A stretch of 64,000 nucleotides of DNA from Haemaphysalis longicornis (taxonomy: Eukaryota; Arthropoda; Arachnida; Ixodida; Ixodidae): contig CM023449.1 in assembly GCA_013339765.2 (NCBI GenBank), positions 225,403,212-225,467,211 of the forward strand. Reading direction: 5' to 3'. Both the position numbers and the translations under genes were made by a program. How positions within the stretch are numbered: position 1 is the first letter of the stretch; each line of letters begins with the position of its first letter. The notes beneath the pieces were generated by a model. That model saw nothing but the letters and a program-made list of their open reading frames with translations, was not told the origin of the DNA and did not search any database. Below, one piece after another: positions 1 to 12,082 of this stretch.

Positions 1-135
1 TACTCAGAACTTAAAATGAACTCAAACTCAAAATGCACTCAGAACTCAAAATGGACTCAAACTCAAAATGTACTCAGAACTCAAAATGGACTCAAACTCA
101 AAATGTACTCAGAACTCAAAATGGACTCAGAATTC
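1..135. repeat. 35-bp tandem repeat, about 3.8 copies
   Basis: The block is built from a 35-bp unit made of ACTCAGAACTCAAAATGGA followed by CTCAAACTCAAAATGT. The anchor ACTCAG recurs at 2, 37, 72 and 107, giving exactly 35-bp spacing, and the copies differ by only a few bases. The array probably continues upstream of the window. The short ORF across it is a product of repeat composition and is not a gene. Confidence 0.85.
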
Positions 136-310
136 ACTAGGTCTCAGGCGAGCTCAAACTCAATCGGACTCAAACCCAGTCGGATCACTCGGCTCAAACT
201 CACTCAAGCTCAAACTCACCATGCCACACTAGCCTCGCGCTCACTCAAACTCAAACTCACGCGTGAGTTTAAGTCCAAATGAGTCTGAGTGAGTGGACTC
301 ATGAGTGAGT
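136..310. repeat. Degenerate CTCAAACTCA repeats ending in an inverted repeat
   Basis: Imperfect CTCAAACTCA/GGACTCAAAC motifs continue from the 35-bp array. At 253-270 there is a perfect 18-bp palindrome, AAACTCACGCGTGAGTTT. To its right the motifs appear in the opposite sense (GAGTTTAAGTCC, GAGTGGACTCATGAGTGAG), so the repeat family turns around at the palindrome. This could be a fold-back end or the boundary between two opposed copies. Confidence 0.65.
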
Positions 311-543
311 TCGCCGACCTCTGGTCGCGGCTCTTGCTCCGTGGTCGCGGCCAATCCACATCTCAATCGCCGCTTCGAGACCATGCATTTCGGCGGCCAT
401 TCTAGGCGCACAGAGTTCGATATATCCGATGTGAACTTCGTTATAAGGAATATGTTTCCCATGTATTTCCGTAACTGAAATATTTTTGTTCGATATATAG
501 CATAATTCGCTCTATCCGGGTTCGTTATAGCCGGGTTTGACTG
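311..543 (-). mobile_element. pogo/Tigger-like DNA transposon terminus (partial)
   Basis: Read on the minus strand from 543, the sequence begins CAGTCAAACCCGGCTATAACG and continues with several ATATCGAAC/ATAACGAA motifs. That is the style of pogo/Tigger terminal repeats, which begin CAGT and are rich in TAACGAA. The TA dinucleotide expected as the target-site duplication follows at 544-545. The other end is not recognisable: the element runs into the CTCAAACTCA block near 310 and has no transposase ORF. Seen: terminus and TA. Inferred: family. Confidence 0.6.
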
Positions 544-545
544 TA

Positions 546-2490
546 TTCGCCTTAGCGGCTGATTGTTATATAATTTGTTTTGGTATGGTTGTAATAAAAC
601 AATAGTCAGAGCCACTTTCTATAATCATACTCGCTCTGTAGATGAGCGTACTACACTGTGCAACACTTAATGTTGGAAAGCTATCTCACAAAGATTAAGC
701 TTACAACAATCCCGTTGAAGGCGGCCTCACCCCTAGACACACATACATTTGTTGGAGGACGTGTATCTAGGGAAATATAAGACGTCCTAAATTAAAAAAT
801 GTAGACTCTAGGGCTTCTTTTTTTTTTACTTTTTATGAGCTTTTCTATACATTGAAGGTGTGGCGCAGTCTTAGGATCCCGGGGGTTGGAGTGGATACCG
901 CAATATGGCGCTACGCTTGCGTGCGATTCTTGTCTACATCGATACGTTGCCGGAGACGATCTACTGAAACTTTGCCAAAAACAACTTTGCTGTCAAACGA
1001 ATTTTTGGGGAAAACTAATCACCAATCTTACTGAGTAGCAACAGAAATCTTCCCTTCTCGGCAAGCCATTGTTCTACCAGCCGAAAAATCTGTCAATACC
1101 TGAGCATTATACCATCCTGAACAATACCAAAACATTTGAAAAACGCAACACGCACACGTGCCCATACCCTTTTGACGGCGCCCATGCTTCATTACAAAGA
1201 AAAGTAAAACTCGCCTCTGGAAGCCCGTGCCGAATGCGATCATCACACAAGGGATAACCACTCCAGGCAAACTCCACCTAACTCCACAAAGCTTCTGCTG
1301 GAGCCGTTGACAAGAGTTGACAGTGGCTACAAGATCGTCCATCAAAAATTAAACGCATCTGCTTCTCGTTTGTCGGAGAAATGGCCCAACTATTTTATTT
1401 TAACAGGGAGCTTTGGCGTCGAGGACGAACGCGCAGAGTTTTCCGATTACTCCATCAGGGCGGAGCCCGCTGGCTCGCAGGCTGGCTCACATTTTCCCTG
1501 GCTTACCCTGGCTCACAGGTTGTCCGTTACCGGACTTGACGCTGCCCGCGCAGCAAGTGTTTTCCTTTGTACGCTGGCGGGGTCAAGCCCCCTCCACTGC
1601 GGTCACCTTTCCTGTCACACGACTGGTGGTCGTTTTAGAAAAGAAATAACAGGGACACAACAAAGAGCACTGCCGCAAAAATGAGTCCATTTGAAATAAA
1701 TTTTTAAGCTAGAGCGCGCCCAAAAGATGGCGCTAAACGTTAGAGAAAAAAAAAATTGTGGCGGTAAGCCGTTAAGACAGCGCAGGAGAGCGCTAGCTAA
1801 TCGATAGAGCATTTTGACTGCCTGTTTTTCCCTCTGCGCTACAGCTGTTCTGTGACCTGTACAATGACGTTTTATTGAACTCTAAAAATGAGTTGCGTGG
1901 TTGCGCATCGTTAGAAAACTGAACACTAAGTGACGCTTAGGGGGACAACTTTTGTTACGCTGTTCCTTGAGCGTATTCAGGTTTCTGAAGGTCGTGTCTA
2001 CGGGAATGTCTTTCCCATTTTTTATTGCCTTGAGGTAAGCATCTCCGCCTGACCAAACTTAGGAACTAACGCTAACAAAGTTTTGCAAGCAGTTTTACTC
2101 TATTTAAAATTTAAGATGCTCATGAAAAAAAATCAGCGTTTTCGTCATTTTAACGTATATTGAGACAGTTGAGGAAGGAAACGCATGCAGAACTTCAAAA
2201 AAAAAAGGTATTTTGAACGTTTGGTGCTTCAGTGAAATAAAAATTGAGCGGTATGGCTTACAGCATGAAGTAGCTGCCACATCAGGTAAGCTATCGCTTC
2301 GGGAAAATTCGCATGTTGCGTGGGTAAAAGGGAACGCGTAGTTACGCACAGGCTCTTGGGGAGTCACGTGCGCAGTAGTGTTCGTATGGCCAGCGCTTTT
2401 GGGTTTCTGTTTGTGAGGGAAAGCCGAGGAGTTTAGCAAAATTATCATAACAAGTCTTTTGGAACGGGCGCTTCCCTGCAGTGACATATT
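546..2490. other. Unassigned stretch, no gene recognised
   Basis: Only short ORFs are present, on both strands and without recognisable domains. There are T and A runs near 820-836 and 1747-1757. No tRNA, retroelement motif or tandem repeat was recognised. It may be intronic or intergenic. Confidence 0.5.
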
Positions 2491-2795
2491 AGATGCGAAG
2501 CATCTCATGCTTGGGGCTGTGTCCCTCCATTCCTTGTTGTTGTCCGCCGTCCGCACTCTACTGCGCATGCGCGTCTCTTCAGCCCCGTCAGCGTTTGGGC
2601 TGACGTCAGCGCAGTCCACTATAAAAAAAATAGGCGGTGCCCGGTTTCGATCCCACGAATCTCTGGCCGCAACGGGAGGTACGTGGCGCTCTTCCCACTG
2701 TGCTACAAACCGAGACGGGAGGATGTGCTACGAACGCGTCTTATGTCCTTCACTCATTCAAACTACGTCAAGAACCTACTGATACAACGAAGGCA
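2491..2795 (-). mobile_element. tRNA-derived SINE-like element, copy 1
   Basis: On the minus strand this carries a tRNA-like promoter: A-box TAGCACAGTGGG (complement at 2694-2705) and B-box GATCGAAACC (complement at 2643-2652). A TATAAAAAAA tract lies on its 3' side at about 2620, and a palindromic end (AGATGCGAAGCATCT) sits at 2491-2505. The spacer at 2705-2790, with its CATTCAAACTACGTCAAGAA motif, is shared with the copies at 14.0-14.3 kb and 20.6-20.9 kb, so this is one dispersed family. It resembles tick Ruka-type SINEs in style. The exact family name is inference. Confidence 0.7.
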
Positions 2796-3218
2796 AGCGA
2801 AGCTGAACGTCAACGGAGACGACAAACTGAAAACTTTACCGGGAAATGTTGACTTTCCTGCGGGAAAGATGTGGCGGGAAGCGCCACGCGCCTTGCAGCT
2901 CAAGCAGAGAAGAGGACGAAGAGGGCGGGCAGCGGGGAGGAGCGTGAGCACGCAATAAAGAAAGACAAGAACCAGGAGGTGTTCGATCAGGTAACGCGGG
3001 TGTCGGTCTCTTCGCTGTCTCTACATTTCTCTACATTTCTCTGTCTCTACGTGGGGGTTCACAATACGTTCCCATTCGTGCTACGATAAATGAAACAACA
3101 TATCGGCAACATAATGGATCCTACACGGAACCCCCATGATGCTTCGCATCCTCCTCATGGTTCCCCACGGGAAGATGGTGTAATTTGTTTTCGTCAAAGA
3201 AGCCCGCCTTTGAATAAC
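2796..3218. other. GC-rich stretch ending at a second ATGCNNNGCAT palindrome
   Basis: No gene is recognised. An AATAAA lies near 2955. A short duplicated CTCTACATTT motif occurs at about 3020-3040. ATGCTTCGCAT at 3139-3149 is the complement of ATGCGAAGCAT at 2492-2502, so 2491-3149 might be one longer element bounded by this motif. The motif is itself palindromic, which weakens that reading. Confidence 0.4.
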
Positions 3219-3295
3219 ATCTGGAATGAAAGAATGAATGAATGAAATAATGACTTTATTAGAAGGTCTAAATTGTTTTATTGCGTAGAATTCTT
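3219..3295 (-). mobile_element. Probable non-LTR retroelement 3' terminus
   Basis: Read on the minus strand, this stretch contains AATAAAGTCATT followed by a tail of repeated ATTC (GAATGAATGAATGAAA on the plus strand at about 3230-3246). An AATAAAG signal followed by (ATTC)n is the same arrangement as the I-clade element ending at 61.4 kb. The sequence just upstream on the minus strand is the 153-bp repeat array. No coding region remains, so the clade cannot be assigned. Confidence 0.5.
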
Positions 3296-4180
3296 CGCCG
3301 AGTACCCCCCCAGCCAGGACTGTGTAACACCCTGCATTTCCACAAAAATGCAGATATGTTGGAAGTTCCACCTGTAATCGCTACAATGGCGTAAATGGAG
3401 ATAACTGGTCGCACGAAATCTTGAAGAACAAAACAAAAAAGAAAAATATAAAATATTACGGAAAATGGCGAAACGTGTAACGCCCTGCATTTCTGCAATA
3501 ATGAAGATTTCGAGAAAGCTCCCCCTGTAATCGCTTTAATTAAGTAAATGAAGATGATTAGCCAGACGAAATTTTGAAAAACTAGAAAATAAGAAAAAAA
3601 TAAAAAAAATTACGGAGAAAGGCAAAACGTATACCGCACGGCCTTCCACAATAATGAAGATTTCGCGAAAGTTCCACCTGTGATCGTTATAACACCGTAA
3701 ATGGAGATGAGTGGTCGAACAAAATTTTGAAAAACTAAAAAATAACAAAAATATAAAATTATTACTTAAACTGGCGAGCAATTTAATGTCCTGCATTTCC
3801 ACAATAAGGCAGATATTGGGAAAGTTCAACCTGCAGGCGTTATAATTAGCGTAAATGAATGTAATTGGTCGAACAAAGTTTTGAAAAAAATATTAAATAA
3901 CAAAAATATTAAAAAATACGAAAAATGGCAAATCGTATAACGACCTGCATTTCCGCACTGATTTAGCGGAAGTTCCACCTATAATCGTTATATTATCGTA
4001 AGTAAGATAATTGCTAGAAAGAAATTTTGAAACACTAAAAAGATAAGAAAAATAAAAAATTACGGAAAATCGCGAACCAGTGTAACACCCTGCATTTCAC
4101 AATAATTCGGATTTCGCGAAAGTTCCACTTCTAATAGTTGTAATGGCGTAAATGGAGGTAATTGGTCGGCAGGGATTAAA
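3296..4180. repeat. 153-bp tandem repeat array, about 6 units
   Basis: Each unit contains a CCCTGCATTTCCACAA-like anchor, a GAAAGTTCCACCTGTAATCG-like core, GGCGTAAATGGAGAT, a TTTTGAAAAACTAAAAAATA A-rich segment and TTACGGAAAATGGCGAAACG. The equivalent base of the anchor falls at 3338, 3491, 3644, 3797, 3951 and 4096. The spacing is 153, 153, 153, 154 and 145; the last is short because of a deletion near 3960. Units are diverged (roughly 75-85 percent alike by eye), so the array is old. A first-unit flank, GAGTACCCCCCAGCC, recurs at 12.09 kb. Confidence 0.9.
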
Positions 4181-6914
4181 AAAAATCGGCTGGAAAAACT
4201 CATACCCAGGACAAGTGGCTACGCATTAGTTGATATTTCTCGGAATTTCTGGCAAAATTTTTAACGCAAACGTTTTAATTACATTTGGAACACAGCGATC
4301 AGCGAGTGAGGCATGCAATATTTAAGCAGAGTGTAGATGAGAACTAGTGGTGAACGTTTTCGAAAATATGAGTATGCCAGTATTCTTCCATTGCAAAGAT
4401 GATTTTTCCCCTCACACAAAAACGTAGAGACTTTGGAAGGCCAGGCGGACTCGTATTTCAGTAAGCAAAATAACGCCCAGACCAACGAATAAATTAAAAA
4501 ATTGAAGGAAGCTCACACTACCACGCAAGGCTTGAACGTAGCGAAGCTGTACGCAACCTTCACAAGTCCAGGATTGCAGCCGATTTTGTTCTTCCCGGCC
4601 GCAGGGACCTTTACTCCATAATTGTTGCTACGAGGGAGCTTCTTTTATTTTATTTTTTTTGGAAGTGATAGTCCTTGGACATTACCTTGGAGGGACACCC
4701 GTTCGCTACGACTTGTCTTTCTCGTTCCGAGAAAGCGTTGCCATGGTTACGGCGAACGCTGGAGTTGTTTTGGCCAATCGTTTTTTTTTATCCAGTCAAG
4801 GTGTACCATCGGCGCGTGAAACACCCATAGTTAGTTATGATCTTTTGCGATTTTGGCCTTACCGTTTTCCTGCCGAAAATCGTGTTCACGGAAGTTCGAG
4901 AGCTGCCCCAAGATATCTACCGCCTGTCGAAGGTCATTGCTCTGCCTTCTTCCGGAAATTACATAAAGGCTGGCAGCTAAATCTGAACAAGTCGGTTACT
5001 TAAACCAATAAAGCACCTTTATCGTACCTTCTTTTCAGAGTCCTCAAAGTATCGAACTCCTTTACGCATTCATGGAATCGCTGCCCAGTTGTGGTTCAGC
5101 TATCCGCAGAGAAATAAAGAAAATGTAAAGATGCGTTTCTCAGAACATGCACTGTCAATGAACTCTGCGAGAATGTTCCGAACGAATACTGAGAGAGCCC
5201 AGCAACGCAAAATACTTAGCCAGCGCCGCGACAAAGACAAACAGACGTCGAGTACCCGGAATACGGCGCCCAAATGTTTCGCCGTATTCTGCGGCGGGTG
5301 TTCTTGTAACCCTCCACGGGACGTCTCGCGCGGTGTTGCGGGTCACGTTGTCGGCGCTGTGGGCATGCAACCCTGGCTGAGGTCTTGACGATTTTCGGGA
5401 GGGGATTCTCTGGCAGATTTCGGCTACGAGCCAACCAACCCTCCTTGCCCTCAACGCCCCACGAAGAACACAACCGCCGGCGAGCGCGCTCGATTTTCCC
5501 CTCCTACCCTTCTGACCACCTTTCTTTTCTTTCACCTTTCTTCTTTGTATGCCACCTATCCCCTGTCTTTTCTAAAAGGCTAGTCGATTTTCATTTTTTT
5601 TCTGTTTTTCCGTGACTATGGAGTCCACCCCACGCCCGCTCGATCTCTTCTTCCACCTTCTTGTCCCTTCTGGATACCATCTTCCTTAAGTGAACCCACA
5701 GGCGCCAGAGCATCTACCTTCTTTTTTTCGTTCCATTACATTTTACCGCCGTATTTCTTATCCTTTACTCTCGGTCGACCTTACGGTTCCTCATCTTCTT
5801 TTATTTCTTTACGCTCGTATAATGTCGCTCCTTCCTTCCACCTTTACTGTGCTTTCTCACTGTTTGGCTACACTTTACATACATACTGTGCGGGCCTATT
5901 TTCGTTGCCACTTTCCCCGTATACTTCGCAAAGAGATTTTCTTCCGATCCTGCGCCACCCAGATGCCCAAGTCGCCTCCCCCTATGTTTTGGCTCTTAAC
6001 TTCCGAGTAGTTTATGTGACGCCCTTTCTTCTGCTAGAGTAGTGGGAGGTATGTAGTCGCCACCAACGTGCAAGGTCGCAGGTATACTAGCTGTCACTGA
6101 ATGGAAAGAAGTGCCTCAAATTTAGAGGCCTAAATATGCTCCGCAAAGAAAGAGGAACGCTTGCATTGGCAGAGTCGCCTAAATTGAATGGGATATCGAG
6201 AGGATGGGAGAGAAACGAATGTGTGAGTACCTTATGTCGTTCTACAGCCCCGCTGTTATAATCGTGCGTAATACTCTTGTGCCCAGCGGCCGGACAGCCC
6301 GCAGCGTTCGTTTTTGCACGTCCGGCACGCCTGCTATGCCTGGTGGCGTACCTACCCCCCGGAAGACGGGGGTGCTTGTTCCCGGCGGCGAGCCGGCTGG
6401 TGCGACCTTGATTGCCCTTCCACCGCGCACGTAAGTACATTATTGTCCACGTCGTTGGCACCGGGAACACGGAAAGCCCCCCTCGATAGCCTTATCGCCG
6501 GGCCCCCCACCGCCGCTCACTGACCGGGGTGTGGCTTACCGCCGCGATGCCGGTTAGTAAGGGAAGTTTCGAGGAAGAAAACAAACAGTTGCCGGATTTT
6601 GTTTGTTTATTTGGGTTTGTTATGCTCGTTTTTACGCCCCTTTCCGTTTCAAATCCCTCCTTTATTTTCGGTCCCACCGTCCCTGAGATGTAGGAGAATG
6701 GTCACCGCAAGGATCATGTCAGCATTAAAAAAAGAAGTAAGGGTAAGGCGAAGTAACAGGCAAAAAAAAAAAAAACAAAAAAACTGTGGTTGATTCCTCT
6801 GTCATAGGAATCAGTAAAACACAAACGTTAAATGTGCAGCGAAATCTGCAGCTGAGCATGATTTGCAGGTCGGCGTCAGTCTTGTGGGTGTGTTTGGGGA
6901 GCGACGTCCTGTTG
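4181..6914. other. Unassigned stretch, no gene recognised
   Basis: Short ORFs lie on both strands with no domain I can name. The GC-rich parts (5250-5500 and 6270-6560) give overlapping open frames on both strands, as expected of composition alone. T-rich, pyrimidine-heavy sequence fills 5500-5850. No splice-consistent gene model, tRNA or named transposon was seen. Confidence 0.45.
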
Positions 6915-7215
6915 GCGAGTCGCTTCGGCAAAGGTGTACTGGCGTCATTTCCGTGGCGGATATGACGCCCGTGAAATCTTGGGGTATCGCGGCATAAAAC
7001 ACTTTCGTCGTGAAAGATAAAACCGGAAAACGAACAACCCTAAGTATAACGTATTCTTTAGTACTAAAGGTTGCCTCCCCACTAGAAGACCCTGTGTGCA
7101 GGCGTGCACCCTTTACAGGCCGCGTGCTTCGTTTTACTGGCGCAATTTCCGTGACGGATATGACGTCAGTGAAATCTTGGTGTATCCCAGAATAAAACGC
7201 TTTCGTCGTTAAATT
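6915..7215. repeat. Pair of about 90-bp direct repeats spaced 198 bp
   Basis: Two diverged copies of TACTGGCG..ATTTCCGTG.CGGATATGACG..GTGAAATCTTGG.GTATC....ATAAAAC.CTTTCGTCGT start at 6937 and 7135, exactly 198 bp apart. Because 198 is a multiple of three, a minus-strand frame across both shows paired peptides (QDFTDVISVTEIAPV and QDFTGVISATEMTPV). This is most simply a partial tandem duplication of a non-coding repeat. The family is unknown. Confidence 0.7.
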
Positions 7216-10200
7216 TTTACTCCCGTCACTTAGCCTTCGCGATTGTTCAGGGCCGCTATAGTTGATATTCTCACAGGATAGGTAGCTTGCATTCATTCGA
7301 CCCTGACTGTGCCTTAATGTCCTTTTGGGATAAACTACAGCTTAAAGTAAGGAGTAAACATGGAAGTAAACATCTGTTCACCACTGAAACTGCCATGATG
7401 TGTTGCCTAACTTACTCTGCTCTAGATTTAATCAAGTGCAATTGAATGGATGTTACGTGTACAAAAACTGCGGTTGAAAATAAATATGACGATATCAGCC
7501 AATGACTGTGCATAAAAATGTATATAGACTTAGACACCAGTCGTTGGATTTACTCGTCTCCTTGGTTCCTCTTTCGGCCCAATAACTCAAATGTTGAAAG
7601 GGAAGACCAACGGTAATTGAAACGTGGGAAACAGCACAGCGCTTCTTTTCCTTATCTTTGATTTCCAGCGTATTAGGACAAGAATAAAGTCCAATATCTT
7701 CAGAAACCTGGCGTTGCTCAAGGCTAGTCTTAGGACTCCGAACAGCCTTCTCACAATTACGTGGGCTGACCAACAAAGACGCACAGTTCATCTTCCCTTT
7801 AGTCATATCGAAAGGAGATCTGACAGAGCTGTCTTCAGTTTCATTTCTTTTCTTCGAGTGGACCGACATAAAGGCTGCTTTAAGTTGACGGTCACAGTAC
7901 CGACGCCTGCAGCACTTCACGCACCCTTCTCCCGGCAGTCACTTGACGTCACAGAACTCTCAATCCTGACTGACGGCCGGATGAACACCGAAGTCTCCCT
8001 ATCTGCCCACACACTACACTACGTCTACGCTTGCCTAACACAAACGAAAAGCCCTCACAGACACACAAAAATACAAACCGTATTTTAAGGCTTCTTCGTA
8101 GAGCACGAGATTTAGGTCGGCGCGGCAGGAGCCAGCAGCGAAACAGCAGATTTAAAGGGCTTGACAACGTTCTTCACTTTCAGCTCCCTTCGGGCTGTCG
8201 GAGGAAGTGTTATGCTGCCCGCTCTGCCTCCTGCAGCCCGGACGCAATGCTAAGCCGGGCGTGCACGGATGAAGAGAAGGCGAAGGGGGCGATTGCGCGC
8301 GGCGAACTCTCTTGTCGCCTGGAGTCGCCTTCGGTTGTCATGACTCTTTTACTTAGGTATAACCGGAGCGGAATGCTGCAAAGTGCTTCTTTCAACCCGC
8401 GCTTCATTGTTCGTTTCTATTTGATTCGTTTCCTTAGTTTTTAGTGCCTCGTGATTTGAGAGACGGCGGGCTACAACTCTCCTATGGAAGCGATCCGGCG
8501 GCAGTGTCGGCTTCCAACTGAGTGGCAAGTGGCGCTTTCGCTTAAGACAAAAACGTGGGAAAAACGAATACGGGAAAGAGGAAGGGATACGTTGAGCTAG
8601 AGACAGAAAATCTGTGTGAGAATAAGGGTCACATGACTAAAAAGGGCAAAGCTTCCACCTTTTCTTCTAGTCTACACAGTTGCATCTTGGAGTGTTGAGG
8701 CAGACGGGCAGAGAGAGATGGCACTGCGGCAGAAGTTAGCGTGCCTCGTCGAGGAGCACGGACAGAAAGAAAGGGTCACGAACTGGCGACAACAGCGTCC
8801 CGTATATTGCGTCCATTCATCGTGGCTGCCGTTAGTCGCTCACGCCAACTCCCGGAAGAGCGGCACTGGAGAACGAAGGCGAAGACCCGGAAAGGACTTT
8901 CAGCTCGCAGGGGGAAAAGTGTGGCGGTTATGGGTGCGTAAGTTTCCGCTGAAACATGGACGTTCTTCTGAAGAACGCGGAGCTTGCTCTTTACTGTCGA
9001 GAGCTCGAGTTACAAATGCTTCTTAAGCGCTGGGAGTAGACGGGTGCAAAGGGAGAATGTGCTTAATATTTACGCTGAAGTCACCTTTTTTATACTTCCG
9101 CTACTCAGCCGGATTTCATCAGAGGCGCCGTGGCTGGGATCGTCTGTGCCTTATGAGAAAGCGACCGGCGGACGTGAATGAAGAAGGGGCAATGGCTCAT
9201 ACGGGAAATTGAGTACTGCCGGTTCTACGAAGACGGAAGTCGGGCTGAAGTAAAGGCTTCGTCTTGTCGTAGTCAACACCGCTGCAGCGGCAAGAGCGAA
9301 GCCAGTTTCTTATCGTCACTTTTAGGCGTAATTTAAAAGCGTTCTTCGCGCCTAGATTTTAGTCTTATCTTAGGATAGGTCGGTTGAAAGCCTGTCGAAT
9401 ACATGTTTTTTTACGGCGCAGCATCACGCAAGGATACAGTGAAGAAAGGTCACAGGAACGTCCTGGTGGCTTGTCGTTGTCATATTGTGCGCAGTTCAAG
9501 GCTGAAATCAATTTTCACTTAACCCGGATTTCGGGGAACTTGTATAGTATAAGCCTTCTTTTTTCAGCGGACTTCAGCATGCTTACAGCATTTATATGTA
9601 AAAAACACCCAGAACAGATTATGGAGGTAATGAAATCTCGAAACTCCCAATGAAATTAAAGGAAAAAATAATAGAGAGCCTTACAAGTTGAAATATCTTC
9701 ACTTGCGCTCTGCTGATTTTATTTTTGTTCTCGTATGACTTTTCACTATCTTAAAACTGTTTCGCCTGCGTTCAAAGCGCATGTATGTAGCTTTTCTTGA
9801 AGGAGAACGCATGCTTAAGTGCCGTGATTTGTGGGCTAAATACGAATAACTTGCTTCGCTCGTTGGATGTTTTATTTTAAATGAATAAATGTGTAATCAA
9901 GGGAAATAAATCCTCGGATATGTGCTCCCGTTCGTACAATATGCACGGCGGTCTCTTTTCTGCTTAGCTACCTTCACGTATATCATCGTTCGCTTACACA
10001 TGCCTAATAACAATGTAAACCGCCTTGTGCCGCTAAGGGAAGCTTGGTGTAATTGTGTAACGTTCCAGGTTTCTGTAATGAGTAGTTAATTTATTGCGAG
10101 GCTGCGAGTGTTCACACACGCTTCCCATTCAAAGGCGTGCGATTTTGATGCAAAAAGTGGTCGAACGACCACGGTGCGAATTACATTACTGCATTTGTTC

Positions 10201-10348
10201 CTACTTCCTAAACGCACACGGTGGGCATTTTTTGTTGTAACAGGGTGAAAGCGCCCCTGATATCTTTAAAGTGCTTAATGGCGTCAGCGTAAACTGAATC
10301 AAAACGTTTAGCTGCAGTGGAGCGGGCTTGAAGGTCGCCTCGTACGTC
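7216..10348. other. Unassigned stretch, no gene recognised
   Basis: ORFs are all shorter than about 155 codons, overlap on both strands and lack recognisable motifs. No tandem repeat, tRNA-like box pair or retroelement motif was noticed. It could include intron or untranslated sequence of a host gene, but nothing supports a specific model. Confidence 0.4.
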
Positions 10349-10560
10349 GGAGGAGGAGGAGGAGGAATAAACGTCCCTATAAAGCAGTTCGCCTCGGAGA
10401 AGAGTCCTTATTCCAGGACCCCTTGAGACCGTACGTCCGCCTTCTTTGGCTCTCTTCACCAGCCAAAGCTGGTCAGAAGAGAACCGGTAACAGGTGATTG
10501 CTATGGCGAATATACCTAACAAGACTAACCTGACTAACAAGACCTAACCTAACAAACCGG
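10349..10560 (-). mobile_element. Possible retroelement 3'-end fragment with (TCC)n tail
   Basis: A (GGA)n run at 10349-10366 is followed by ATAAACGTCC. On the minus strand this is a short trinucleotide tail after GC-rich sequence, an arrangement typical of 5'-truncated non-LTR retrotransposons. The flank to 10500 (CCAGCCAAAGCTGGTCAGAAG) and the CTAAC-rich stretch at 10515-10552 have no coding motif. The assignment is tentative. The CTAAC-rich part includes two CCTAA units, too few to call telomeric. Confidence 0.3.
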
Positions 10561-12082
10561 AAAGGAGGGGGAAGAAGGGAGTAGGAAGGGCAAAAAGCTG
10601 AGGACGATTTGCCAAACCTGCTTCCACAGCTAATGCTGCGCCGTGTTCCGGTGATGTATAAGGGCCCTAAGGTTACAACCTTTAGCGAAGCTTGCCTCCT
10701 TCGACCTCGTTGTGAAAGTTTCAAGTATTACGGCAACTGGAAAGCACTTGCGGCGTGAGTGCCCTCTGCTAACGAGGGCTCTCATGGGATTCCCGCAGAA
10801 TTTCGTGATAGGGTGGCAGTACTCAACGGCATTTTTTTTCTTTGCTGGCTTTGTCCGTTTGCTTTGTCGTAATTATTATTAACAAGTGCATGAAAATGCA
10901 TGCTGGTTAGAAAGGTCAATAGGAACGGCAGGGGTGACGCTGTGGGAGCGGTCCGCCTTCTTTCTTCTCATGTTTCCGGCTGTTACGTATACCGCAAAGG
11001 TTTTTATGCGTGTCCCAAGTTTTAAACCCAGCTTTTGTAAAAGAAATCGAAATGTAGCAAATGTTGTTTTTGATATGCCATAGTGTCATTTGAACATCCG
11101 CAAACTCGACTCAGCGAGGTTGCGCTAACAAAAGAAATTTTCTTACGACACAGCTACTGGTCCATTTTCAAGTGGTTCATATCTCAATGGGAAGACGTTT
11201 TCTGAGTACGGAATTTTTGCTATCCGTAGTTTGTTGCCATTCAAGCATGGAAAGCCTCAACATGCAGAAATTGGCGCTTTACGAAGCTTTTGCTGGCAAC
11301 AGCGTCGCGATTTAAAATAGGTTTCAATAACTATTTATAGACCAACTTGTACACATGACTAAGGGCACTTTCGAACGCTGGAAAATTGCTACCGCATTTA
11401 AACACACGCGGTGATCGTTTTTGTAGCAAAGATGCTGGCTCTACTGTGGCGTAGAAAGCAATCTCGGTGTGTAAACAAGGATATAAAAAAACTGATAAAA
11501 AGAGCGCCACTGTACCTGTTGCACTAACAGCAGTCATTGCAGGGAATCTCAAGGTAGTGCACCCTTCCTAACTTCCCACAAGCTTTCCTTGGCAGCGGCG
11601 GAGCTAATCGAAAAAAAAAAATGCTGCTTGCACTAGTGGTGCATGGCTTGAAAAACAGCACAGTTGGAGCCACTCTCTCTTTGTCGGAGACCCGGCTGTT
11701 GCACCTTGCATTTATCTCCGAACTTGCGAATGAAAGTTCTTCATGACTGGCAGGCCGGGACCTTGCGTCCGCATCCTTTCACATCTCTCCCGAAGTGGAC
11801 CGTGCTAGATCCGGCGGCGACCGGCTTCAGCGAACTCGGCGTCTGTACCGCGAGCTTTCTTGTGCTTGCCACCTGAGGCGCGAACATACGAGAACGAGCG
11901 AGGAGAACAGCACGCAACAGATCCCGCCCCGAACGCTGGGCAGAGTGTTCTCGAAGGCGGAGTGGTGCCGACGGGAGCCAAGACGCCAAAGCTAGGCGAA
12001 GCTTGGCTCCACCTACATGGCTGGGTGAAGGTCATTCCGCACTCCGTGCGGCCGAGGACTTTTTAATCCGTTGCGTTCTTTG
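10561..12082. other. Unassigned stretch, no gene recognised
   Basis: No domain-bearing ORF is present. The GC-rich section at 11750-12060 has overlapping short ORFs in several frames on both strands, which I read as compositional. A 6-bp stem with a 3-nt loop (CCGCACTCCGTGCGG) lies near 12040. Nothing else was identified. Confidence 0.4.

Noticed and set aside
10515..10552. Telomere-like CCTAA repeats
   Set aside because: Only two adjacent CCTAA units within a CTAAC-rich patch, too little for an interstitial telomere call.
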